From contig JAEURL010000137.1 in the NCBI GenBank assembly GCA_016789165.1, positions 1 through 7,573 of the forward strand: a stretch of 7,573 nucleotides of DNA. The letters run 5' to 3'. Position numbers and translations under genes: made by a program. Each line of letters begins with the position of its first letter. Within the stretch, counting starts at the first letter, position 1. The notes below the pieces were generated by a model. The model was not told where the DNA came from and searched no databases. It saw nothing but the letters and a program-made list of their open reading frames with translations. The stretch comes from Anaerolineales bacterium. Its GTDB lineage: Bacteria; Chloroflexota; Anaerolineae; Anaerolineales; UBA6663. This document shows positions 1 to 5,994 of this stretch, in pieces.

Positions 1-5
1 GGCCC

Positions 6-599
6 TCAGACGTTGGTCACCGGCGCCCGCGCGGCCTTGGCCTGCGCCACAATGTCCTTGATCTGGCCGAGGTGGCTGTCGTCGTGCGCCAGGCCGCGCA
101 CGAAACGTTCCACGGCGCTGGCGCGCGGGCCGTTGTCCCAGAGCTGATAGGCGTTGTCCAAGTGGGGTGCGTCCGGCCAGACGTCTAAAGTGGCCAGCCG
201 CATGCGCCGGCTCTCTTCCAGGCGCGCCCGGCACTGGGCGATGGTGGTCACGGTCTCCCACGGCACTTCATAGCGCGAGCGGCGTTTGTCCGGCAGAGGC
301 ACCCCGCGCGCCAGTTCGGCGGCCAGCCAGGCCGCCTCTTCGGACGAGGCGGTGGCGTGGACGACGACATGCCCGAGCGTCCAGGCCAGGTCCACGGCCT
401 CGGCCTCGCTGGCGGCGCTGTCATGGGCGTCGGGGTCCAGCGGCACGAAGACCACGTCGGCGTCAACGGCCTCGGCGATCAGACCGAGCATGCCGTCCAC
501 CATTTCGTCGGTCAGCCGGCGCAGGTCGGCCGGGGTGAGGGCCTGCACCAGCTCGGCCATGGTCAGCTCTTTGCGCCGCACGGGCGAAAAATCTAGCAT
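6..599 (-). CDS. DinB-like (DinB_2 family) putative metal-binding protein
   Basis: Encodes 197 residues starting MLDFSPVRRKELTMAEL. The pattern fits the DinB/DinB_2 four-helix-bundle superfamily: an LGHVVVH segment at residues 75-81 follows a Trp (W73), and a late HDDSH motif (H172, H176) is followed by LGQI. In this superfamily three histidines, one in an early helix and an HxxxH pair in a late helix, bind a divalent metal; here H77 (or H81), H172 and H176 are the candidates. Some family members are thiol-dependent transferases or isomerases, but most have no known function, so I assign no reaction. The start at 599 is preferred because AGGAAGG (complement of 609-615) lies 9 nt upstream; an upstream in-frame ATG at 653 and an internal one at 560 have poorer context. 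The protein is probably cytoplasmic, as there is no signal peptide. It is divergent from the hydrolase at 662. Family confident, function unknown. Confidence 0.85.
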   Translation of the reverse strand: MLDFSPVRRKELTMAELVQALTPADLRRLTDEMVDGMLGLIAEAVDADVVFVPLDPDAHDSAASEAEAVDLAWTLGHVVVHATASSEEAAWLAAELARGVPLPDKRRSRYEVPWETVTTIAQCRARLEESRRMRLATLDVWPDAPHLDNAYQLWDNGPRASAVERFVRGLAHDDSHLGQIKDIVAQAKAARAPVTNV

Positions 600-633
600 G
601 GGAACAAACCTTCCTGGCGGGATGTTGCCGGAA

Positions 634-642
634 ATCCTATCA
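634..642 (-). promoter_or_regulatory. possible extended -10 promoter for the DinB-like gene
   Basis: On the minus strand the sequence TGATAGGAT combines a TGN extension with a -10-like TAGGAT (4 of 6 consensus bases; complement of 634-639). It would start transcription about 28 nt upstream of the ATG at 599. I see no matching -35 box at normal spacing. The whole divergent gap (600-661) is only 62 nt and I found no convincing promoter for the plus-strand hydrolase in it. Tentative. Confidence 0.25.
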
Positions 643-661
643 CTCGGGAGCAAGAACGTAT

Positions 662-1435
662 ATGGCGCGGAATACTCGGAATCTCAGGACAATCGTCACG
701 CGTAGCCTGGCCGCAGCCGGCCTGCTGGCCGCCGCCGTCCTGGCGGGCGCCGCTGTCTTTCTGGCGACACCGGCGCCCCTGTTGCCGGAAGCTTCCGCCG
801 CGCAGCGCTCGACGGACCGCGTGCTGTACTCGGAGGAACGGGGCTGGCTGACGTTCACGCCCGCCGCCGGCCAGCCGGAGACAGGCTTGATCTTTTATCC
901 GGGCGGCCGGGTGCCGCCGGCCGCCTACGCGCCGGCGGCGGCGGCCTTGGCCGAACGCGGCTACCTGGCCGTGATCGTGCCGATGCCGCTGAACCTGGCC
1001 GTCCTCGGCGCTGACCGCGCGGCGGCCGTGCAGGCCGCGCACCCCGAGATCACCCGCTGGGCCATCGGCGGCCACTCTCTGGGCGGGGCCATGGCCGCCC
1101 AGTACGCGGCCGATCATCCGGGCGCGGTCCAGGGCCTGCTGTTCTGGGCCAGCTACGCGCCGGCCAGCCTGGCCGGCCAGAACCTGCGGGTCGTCAGTGT
1201 GTATGGCTCGCTGGAGACGGGGCGCGCCAGTTTCACCTCGCCCGAAGCGCGCGCCAACCTGCCCGCTGAGGCCGTCTTCGTGGAGATCACGGGCGGCAAC
1301 CACGAACAGTTCGGCTACTACACCGGCCAGCCCAATGACCCGCCGGCCGCGCTCCCGCGCGCCGACCAGCAGGCCCAGGCCGTGGCCGCCGCCGCCCAGC
1401 TGCTGGAAATTTTGAGCGCGGCGCCGGCGCCCTAA
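662..1435 (+). CDS. alpha/beta hydrolase, exported or membrane-anchored
   Basis: A 257-residue alpha/beta-hydrolase-fold protein of the Abhydrolase_5-like type. The nucleophile elbow is GHSLGG with Ser139; the catalytic histidine is H214 in GGNHEQFG. At the usual acid position (after a strand reading VVSVYGS) the sequence has Glu185, where relatives normally carry Asp. The N-terminus has basic residues then a hydrophobic segment at about residues 14-36, followed by ASA (44-46), a possible signal-peptidase site; it is either secreted or held in the membrane with the enzyme outside. A strand with GLIFYPGG (75-82) contributes the likely oxyanion loop. Start ATG at 662 is supported by GGGAG at 646-650. 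The gene is monocistronic, divergent from the DinB-like gene and convergent with the photolyase, whose stop overlaps its own. Substrate unknown; an esterase or dienelactone-hydrolase-like role is possible. Confidence 0.85.
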   Translation: MARNTRNLRTIVTRSLAAAGLLAAAVLAGAAVFLATPAPLLPEASAAQRSTDRVLYSEERGWLTFTPAAGQPETGLIFYPGGRVPPAAYAPAAAALAERGYLAVIVPMPLNLAVLGADRAAAVQAAHPEITRWAIGGHSLGGAMAAQYAADHPGAVQGLLFWASYAPASLAGQNLRVVSVYGSLETGRASFTSPEARANLPAEAVFVEITGGNHEQFGYYTGQPNDPPAALPRADQQAQAVAAAAQLLEILSAAPAP

Positions 1436-1446
1436 GCGCCGGCTTT
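1423..1446. terminator. GC hairpin over the overlapping convergent stop codons
   Basis: GCCGGCGC (1423-1430) and GCGCCGGC (1436-1443) form a perfect 8-bp inverted repeat around the 5-nt loop CCTAA. The loop holds both the hydrolase TAA (1433-1435) and the photolyase stop (complement of CTA at 1432-1434). On the plus strand the stem is followed by only three T's (1444-1446), and on the minus strand by no T run, so as an intrinsic terminator it is weak. It may serve as a compact bidirectional end or simply reflect GC-rich coding sequence. Confidence 0.4.
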
Positions 1447-2853
1447 GTAGGCGGCCAAGGTGCGCGCCTTGACTGCGGCCCGATCCACAATCGGCGTCGG
1501 ATAATCCCGGCCGATGACGCAGCCGACCTGGTGCTGGATCAGCGGCGGCATTTTCCACGGCGCGTGCAGGTACTCGTCCGGCACGGCCGCCAGCTCCGGC
1601 ACGAAGCGCCGGAGGTAGCGGCCGGCCGGGTCGAACTTCTGGCTCTGCAGCACCGGATTGAAGATGCGGAAATAGGGCGCGGCGTCGGTGCCGGTGCCGG
1701 CCGTCCATTGCCAGCCCCCGTTGTTGGCGGCGGGGTCGCCGTCCACCAGCTGCTCCATAAACCACTGCTCGCCCAGCCGCCAGTCGATCAGCAGGTCCTT
1801 CACCAGGAAAGAAGCCGCGATCATGCGGGCGCGGTTGTGCATCCAGCCGGTCTGAGCCAGTTGGCGCATGGCGGCGTCCACTACCGGATAGCCGGTGCGG
1901 CCGGCCTGCCAGGCCGCGAAATCCTCCGGCGCCGTCCGCCAGGCGATGGCGCGCAGGTTGGGGTTGAAGGCTGTTTGGAGCACGTGCGGAAAGTGGTAGA
2001 GCACGGCGATGTAGAACTCGCGCCAGATCAGCTCGGTGAGCCACGTCCCGGCGCCGTTGGCCGGCTGCGGGGCACGGCCGGCGGCCTCCAGCGCGGCGAC
2101 GGCCGCGGTGCGGGCCGAGAGCAGCCCAAAGCGGAAATACGGCGACAAGCTGGACGTGCCCGCCTCCGCCAGCTGGTTGCGGCCCTCGGCGTAGGCGTGG
2201 ATGGGGCCGGCCAGGAAGCGCTCCAGCCGGCGGCGCGCCTCGGCCTCGCCGGCCGGGAAATCCGCCGGGGCCTCGCCGGCCGGCAGCGGCTCAGAGGCCA
2301 GGGCCGGGCTGACGGCGGGCAGGCGGGCCGGCGCCGGCTCCAGGTCGGCTGGCGTGGGCCGGCGCAGGGCGTGCCAGGCCTTGCTGAACGGCGTGAAGAC
2401 CGTGTACGGCCCGCCGGCCGCTTTTTGCACATTGGCCGGGTGGTGGACGGTGAGCCCGCCGGTGAGGGTCAGCGGCAGAACCCCCTGCACGGCGGCATCC
2501 CGCCGGCGCGCGTAAGGGCTGTGGTCTTCCTCGGCAAAGAGGCCGTTGGCCTGCGTCTCGGCCGCCAGCTGCGCCAGGACCTCGGCCGGCCGGCCGGTCC
2601 GCACCACCAGCCGTGAACCGCGCGCCCGCAGTTCGGCGTCCAGGCTCCGTAAACTCGCGTACAGGAAGGCCTGCCGGCGCTGCGCGCGGGCGTGGTAGCG
2701 CGAGCCGCTGGCGGCCGGGTCCAGGATGAAGACCGGGACGACGGCGCCGTGCCGCAGGGCGGCCTGCAAGGCGGGGTTATCGGTGAGGCGCAGATCGCGT
2801 CGGATCCACCACAGGCTGGTTGGGAGGGCGGGCTTGGCCCTGGCTGAGGACAT
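1432..2853 (-). CDS. phrB: deoxyribodipyrimidine photolyase (class I CPD photolyase)
   Basis: Splits cyclobutane pyrimidine dimers in UV-damaged DNA using blue light and reduced FAD. The 473 residues match the family length. The N-terminal antenna (photolyase) domain opens with LWWIRRDLRLTDNPAL (14-29). The FAD domain carries WREFY with Glu279 (lesion contact), TGWMHNRARM (336-344), DWRLGEQWF and ANNGGWQW. The electron-transfer tryptophan triad of E. coli photolyase (W306/W359/W382) maps to W305, W358 and W381, with identical spacing, and N377-N378 keep the Asn typical of photolyases rather than cryptochromes. The antenna cofactor cannot be decided from sequence alone. ATG at 2853 is chosen over an upstream GTG at 2898 because GGGAG (complement of 2862-2866) lies 8 nt before it and homology begins just after. 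It follows cinA by 69 nt on the same strand and is probably the last gene of that unit. Confidence 0.97.
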   Translation of the reverse strand: MSSARAKPALPTSLWWIRRDLRLTDNPALQAALRHGAVVPVFILDPAASGSRYHARAQRRQAFLYASLRSLDAELRARGSRLVVRTGRPAEVLAQLAAETQANGLFAEEDHSPYARRRDAAVQGVLPLTLTGGLTVHHPANVQKAAGGPYTVFTPFSKAWHALRRPTPADLEPAPARLPAVSPALASEPLPAGEAPADFPAGEAEARRRLERFLAGPIHAYAEGRNQLAEAGTSSLSPYFRFGLLSARTAAVAALEAAGRAPQPANGAGTWLTELIWREFYIAVLYHFPHVLQTAFNPNLRAIAWRTAPEDFAAWQAGRTGYPVVDAAMRQLAQTGWMHNRARMIAASFLVKDLLIDWRLGEQWFMEQLVDGDPAANNGGWQWTAGTGTDAAPYFRIFNPVLQSQKFDPAGRYLRRFVPELAAVPDEYLHAPWKMPPLIQHQVGCVIGRDYPTPIVDRAAVKARTLAAYKAGA

Positions 2854-2863
2854 GGACGTTTCT

Positions 2864-2886
2864 CCCGGCCCAGAAAAAGGGCCAGG
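2864..2886 (-). promoter_or_regulatory. hairpin overlapping the photolyase Shine-Dalgarno
   Basis: In the photolyase mRNA leader, CCTGGCCC and GGGCCGGG flank the loop TTTTTCT and can pair over 8 bp with one U-G wobble (complement of 2879-2886 and 2864-2871). The last three G's of the 3' arm are also the first bases of the GGGAG ribosome site at 2862-2866, so the folded form would partly hide it. Whether it folds this way in vivo is unknown. Confidence 0.3.
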
Positions 2887-2922
2887 AAAATCTATCACGG
2901 CCGGGGCCGGTTGGCTGGCGGG

Positions 2923-4083
2923 TCAGGCGGCGGGGCCGCGCAGCAGGCGCAGGCGCAGCAGGTTGAGGAGGGAAGTGCCCGCCCATTGGCCGAGGTAGCC
3001 CGGCGGCCCGCCGTACCCGTGGGTGCGGGCGTCCACTGTTTGGCCGTCGGCCAGGGCGATCTCAATCGTCTGCTTATCCGGGGTGCGCGTGACGCGCGCC
3101 GCCAGGCCAAAGTCGGCGCCGCGGGCGGCGCGGACCTGGGCGGCGGCCTCGGCCGGCGCCTGACTGTCCAGCAGTGGCGCGGGGCCGCGGTAGACCTGGG
3201 CGGCCAGCGGCAGCACGGCCAGCCGGGCGTTGAGGCGGCCGTCGGTGCCGGCCTCGGCCACGGCCAGGGTCAGGCCGCGTTCCGCCAGCAGTTGGCTGAC
3301 GACCTCTTCCAAGCTGACCGCGCCCTCGGCGAAGATGAACTCGCCCAAGGCGGCCCGCACCTGGGCCTCCACCGGCGCGATCAAGGCGTCGGCCTCGGCC
3401 TCGCCGGCGGCCTTGGCCGTGATGCGCACGTCCACCTGGCCGGCGTGGGCGGCCAGGCCGACGCGCGGATTGGCCAGCTTCTCGAGTTCGCCGATCTTCT
3501 CGTCGATCAGGCTTTCGCCCAGGCCGACCGTGCGCAGAATGCGCGCCTTCAGCACGCCCGTCAGGCTGAAACGCTGGCGCAGGTAGGGCAGGATGGCGTG
3601 GGCCAGCAGGTGCTCCATTTCGCGCGGCACGCCCGGCAAGGCGGCCACGGCGCCGGCTGGATGCTCCACGATGAAGGCCGGGGCCGTGCCAACCGGGTTC
3701 TCCACCGGCAGCGCGCCGGCCGGGATGTGCGCCTGGATGCGGTTGTTCTCAGTGGGCGGGCGCCCGAACTTGCGGAAGCGTGCCGTGATCTGATCCCACA
3801 GCTCGGGCCGGAATTCCAGGCCGCGGCCGAAGGCGCGCGCCACAGCCTCGCGGGTCGGGTCGTCCACGGTCGGGCCGAGGCCGCCGGTGGTGATCACCAC
3901 CGGTGAACGGGCGGCCGCCTCCCGCACCAGGCCGGCGATGGCGTCGAGGTCGTCGCCGATCGCCGAGATACGCGCCACTTCCAGGCCGATCGTGCGCAGC
4001 TGGCGGGCGATGTGGGCGGAGTTGGTGTCGGCGATTTCGCCGAGCGTCAGCTCGCTGCCGATGGCGATGAGTTCAGCGTGCAT
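2923..4083 (-). CDS. cinA: CinA-family protein with degenerate C-terminal PncC-like domain
   Basis: The N-terminal MoCF/MoeA-like domain (COG1058; about residues 1-170) is intact: AELIAIGSELTLGEIADTN (3-21), ITTGGLGPTVDDPTREAVA (64-82), GRPPTENNRIQA (107-118), NPVGTAPAF (129-137) and LPGVPREM (149-156). In characterised CinA proteins this domain hydrolyses ADP-ribose, and the family is linked to pyridine-nucleotide salvage and competence or damage induction. The C-terminal domain (about 258-386) aligns to NMN deamidase PncC, but the expected AESCTGG motif reads AEAGTDGR (276-283), losing the catalytic serine, and the Gly-rich GIAGPGGG loop is missing, so it is probably inactive. Total length is 386 residues against about 410-430 for full-length relatives. 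The ATG at 4083 is fixed by homology and an in-frame stop just upstream, yet there is no Shine-Dalgarno. It lies between the cNBD gene and the photolyase on the same strand. Confidence 0.92.
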   Translation of the reverse strand: MHAELIAIGSELTLGEIADTNSAHIARQLRTIGLEVARISAIGDDLDAIAGLVREAAARSPVVITTGGLGPTVDDPTREAVARAFGRGLEFRPELWDQITARFRKFGRPPTENNRIQAHIPAGALPVENPVGTAPAFIVEHPAGAVAALPGVPREMEHLLAHAILPYLRQRFSLTGVLKARILRTVGLGESLIDEKIGELEKLANPRVGLAAHAGQVDVRITAKAAGEAEADALIAPVEAQVRAALGEFIFAEGAVSLEEVVSQLLAERGLTLAVAEAGTDGRLNARLAVLPLAAQVYRGPAPLLDSQAPAEAAAQVRAARGADFGLAARVTRTPDKQTIEIALADGQTVDARTHGYGGPPGYLGQWAGTSLLNLLRLRLLRGPAA

Positions 4084-4102
4084 GAGGAGGAAAGATGGCG
4101 GG

Positions 4103-4150
4103 ACGGATCACCGGCCGCTGCTGGCGGGGCTGCGGCGGGCCGTGATCCGT
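4103..4150. other. intergenic stem-loop between the cNBD gene and cinA
   Basis: ACGGATCAC (4103-4111) and GTGATCCGT (4142-4150) are perfect 9-bp inverted repeats. After a one-base bulge (C4112), GGCC at 4113-4116 can pair with GGCC at 4138-4141, giving 13 bp in all around a GC-rich loop. In the minus-strand transcript it starts 14 nt after the cNBD stop codon and ends 19 nt before the cinA ATG. No T run follows on either strand, so a simple terminator is unlikely; an mRNA processing or stability element is an alternative. Confidence 0.4.
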
Positions 4151-4164
4151 GCGCGGTGGGCGGC

Positions 4165-4659
4165 TCAGCGCCGGCGGTTGCCGTACAGCAGCTCTTCGCG
4201 GATGAGCAGATCGGTGTTGCGGATCTTGAGCGCCAGGTCGGCGGCCAGGTTGCGCATCAGCCGGTAACCCAGGGAGGGGTTGGCCTCGCACAGCGTAACC
4301 AGTTTGTCGCGCGGGATGACCAGCAGCGTGGTGTTGTTGGCCGCGCAGCGGGCGGTGGCGGAGCGCAGGCCCTGATCCACCAGGGCCACCTCGCCAAACG
4401 ACTGACCCCGGCGCAGCGTGGTGATGGTGACCGGCCCGGTCGGGCGCGTGCCGGCGTCGCCGACCAAGGCCGGATCCACCTGAATTTCCACTTCGCCCTG
4501 GACGATGACGTACAGTTCGTCGCTGGCCGTGTTCTCCTCGAAGATGAGGTCGCCGGCGTTGCAGCGGCGTTCCTGGCACAGCCCCTGGATCGCCAACATT
4601 TCGTCGGGGGAGAGGTCGTACAGGATATCGGTTTGCTTAAAGATACTGGCGACAGACAT
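4165..4659 (-). CDS. stand-alone cyclic nucleotide-binding domain protein
   Basis: A 164-residue protein that is almost entirely one CRP-type cyclic-nucleotide-binding beta-barrel. Recognisable parts are an N-terminal helix (MSVASIFKQTDILYDLSP), the strand segment GDLIFEENTASDELYVIVQG (36-55) and the phosphate-binding cassette SFGEVALVDQGLRSATA (87-103). E90, R99 and S100 correspond to E72, R82 and S83 of E. coli CRP, which contact the cAMP ribose and phosphate, so ligand binding looks possible. Residues 61-78 form a longer polar loop between strands. The chain ends after the C-helix (about 134-158) with a basic NRRR; there is no helix-turn-helix, kinase or channel domain, so it is not a conventional transcription factor. 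ATG 4659 is preferred over a longer reading from 4866 because homology starts here and AGAGG (complement of 4665-4669) lies 5 nt upstream. First gene of the cNBD-cinA-phr unit. Partner unknown. Confidence 0.9.
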   Translation of the reverse strand: MSVASIFKQTDILYDLSPDEMLAIQGLCQERRCNAGDLIFEENTASDELYVIVQGEVEIQVDPALVGDAGTRPTGPVTITTLRRGQSFGEVALVDQGLRSATARCAANNTTLLVIPRDKLVTLCEANPSLGYRLMRNLAADLALKIRNTDLLIREELLYGNRRR

Positions 4660-4701
4660 GCTCGCCTCTAGTCCTCGTTCATTAAGCCTGGATGAGGGGA
4701 T

Positions 4702-4730
4702 AGTGTAACATACAAGTAGGGGGCTGCCAA
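4702..4730 (-). promoter_or_regulatory. sigma70-type promoter of the cNBD-cinA-phr unit
   Basis: On the minus strand a -35 box TTGGCA (complement of 4725-4730; 5 of 6 consensus) is separated by exactly 17 nt from a -10 box TACACT (complement of 4702-4707; 4 of 6), which also has a TGT extension just upstream. Transcription would begin near 4695, leaving a leader of about 35 nt before the ATG at 4659. This is the best-formed promoter in the window and stands in the only AT-rich stretch of the gap 4660-4767. Confidence 0.6.
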
Positions 4731-4767
4731 TTTTGCGCCGGCGCGGCGCGCCGAACGGAGTCCGCCC

Positions 4768-5994
4768 ATGCGAATCGGGATGCTGGTGGATATGTATAAG
4801 CCGAACATCAGCGGGGTGACGAACTACGTCGCGCTGAACAAGGCTTGGCTGGAGCAGCACGGCCACACGGTCGGCGTGTTCACCTTCGGCAACCCGGAGT
4901 ATGCCGACGACGAGCCAGGCATTTACCGCTCACCCGGGCTGCCATTGAACGTGAATGACACCGGATTCAACCTGTCCTTCCGCTACTCGGCCGAAGCGCG
5001 CCGCCAATTGGAGACGATGGAGGTGGCGCACGTCCACCACGCCTTCTTGAGCGGACCGCTGGCACTGCGTTACTGCAAGCCGGCCGGCATCCCGATCGTC
5101 TTCACCAACCACACCCGCTTTGACCTGTACATGGAGCACTATCTGCCGCCGCTGGTGCCGGATGCCTTGGGCGAGTCCTTTATCAAGGCCTATCTGCCCA
5201 CCTTCTGCCAACAGTGCAATCTGGTGATCGCGCCTTCGGCCGGCACGGCGGAGGTCATGCGCGACCTGGGCGTCCACACGCCGGTGCAGGTCATCCCCAA
5301 CGGCGTGGACCTGACGCCGTTTGTGGCGCCGCCGCCGTTGACGCGGACGGCGGCCGGCCTGCCGGAAGCGGCCGTGGTGCTGATGTACACGGGCCGGCTG
5401 AGCCCCGAAAAGAACCTGGCCTTCCTGCTGCGGGCCTTTTTTGGAGTGGCGGCCGCCCAGCCGGAGGTGGTGCTGGCCGTGGTGGGCGACGGCTCAGAGA
5501 TGGAGAACCTGCGCGATCAGGCCGCCCATTCCGGCTTCAACGATCGGGTCTTTTTTCTCGGGCGGGTGGATTATCAGTTGATCCCGGCCTATCTGCGCCT
5601 GGCCGACGTCTTCGTCACGGCCTCCCAGACCGAGGTCCACCCCTTCTCGCTGATCGAAGCGCTGGCCTCGGGCGTGCCGGCTTTGGGTATCGCCTCGCCC
5701 GGCGTGAGCGACACCCGGGTGGACGGCGAGAACGGGCTGGTGAGCGGCCCGGACATCGCCGCCTTCACGGCCAAGCTGATGCGGCTGGTGATGGAGCCGG
5801 AGACGCGCCAGCGCCTGGGGGCCGCCGCCCGCCTCAGCGCGCGCCAGTACGACATTAACCACACGGCCCAGGCCGTCCTGGTCGAATACCAGCGCCTGGC
5901 GGCTGAGCGCCAGCACGCGCAATCGGGCTGGGCGCGCCTGCGCCGCGGCCTGCGGCAGTGGCTGCTGCCCCGGCCGGCCGAGGAGCATCGGTGA
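4768..5994 (+). CDS. family 4 glycosyltransferase (GT-B fold)
   Basis: A 408-residue retaining glycosyltransferase of the GT4 type. The N-terminal Rossmann half opens MRIGMLVDMYKPNISGVTNY with the Gly-rich acceptor loop, and has FTNHTRFDLY (112-121) and APSAGTAEVM (155-164). The C-terminal half has IPNGVD (176-181), MYTGRLSPEKN with R210 and K215 (nucleotide-sugar phosphate contacts), VVGDG (238-242), and the EX7E motif E289...E297 in TEVHPFSLIEAL. The His- and Thr-rich acceptor region resembles diacylglycerol glucosyltransferases and PimA-like enzymes, so a membrane glycolipid acceptor is plausible but not proven. The C-terminal tail GWARLRRGLRQWLLPRP (387-403) looks like a basic amphipathic helix for peripheral membrane attachment. 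ATG 4768 has GGAG at 4757-4760. First gene of the plus unit; its stop overlaps the GTG start of the next gene. Sugar donor cannot be read from sequence. Confidence 0.93.
   Translation: MRIGMLVDMYKPNISGVTNYVALNKAWLEQHGHTVGVFTFGNPEYADDEPGIYRSPGLPLNVNDTGFNLSFRYSAEARRQLETMEVAHVHHAFLSGPLALRYCKPAGIPIVFTNHTRFDLYMEHYLPPLVPDALGESFIKAYLPTFCQQCNLVIAPSAGTAEVMRDLGVHTPVQVIPNGVDLTPFVAPPPLTRTAAGLPEAAVVLMYTGRLSPEKNLAFLLRAFFGVAAAQPEVVLAVVGDGSEMENLRDQAAHSGFNDRVFFLGRVDYQLIPAYLRLADVFVTASQTEVHPFSLIEALASGVPALGIASPGVSDTRVDGENGLVSGPDIAAFTAKLMRLVMEPETRQRLGAAARLSARQYDINHTAQAVLVEYQRLAAERQHAQSGWARLRRGLRQWLLPRPAEEHR

Noticed and set aside
1436..1443. The octamer GCGCCGGC seems to sit at several gene ends (1436-1443, 4168-4175, 6361-6368), suggesting a repeated junction element.
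   Set aside because: The same octamer or its complement also occurs inside the photolyase, cinA, hydrolase and yraN-like genes. In DNA this rich in GCC/GGC it is expected by composition.
593..2044. A long minus-strand frame of 483 codons covering the hydrolase region and part of the photolyase.
   Set aside because: It overlaps two clear genes in other frames, is dominated by Arg/Gly/Ala/Pro, and shows no family motif. It is a by-product of high GC.
2911..3906. A long plus-strand frame of 331 codons opposite cinA.
   Set aside because: It is antisense to a gene with strong family motifs, and its sequence is low-complexity Gly/Ala/Gln/Arg without recognisable domains.
4095..4145. A 16-codon plus-strand frame preceded by GAGGAGG at 4084-4090.
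   Set aside because: The ribosome-site-like sequence is good, but the frame is very short, composition-driven (Gly/Arg/Cys), overlaps a stem-loop and has no recognisable product. Not listed as a gene.
4660..4866. An upstream extension of the cNBD protein by 69 residues.
   Set aside because: It would run through the promoter and into the divergent glycosyltransferase gene, and the added residues look non-coding. The ATG at 4659 has a ribosome site and starts the domain.
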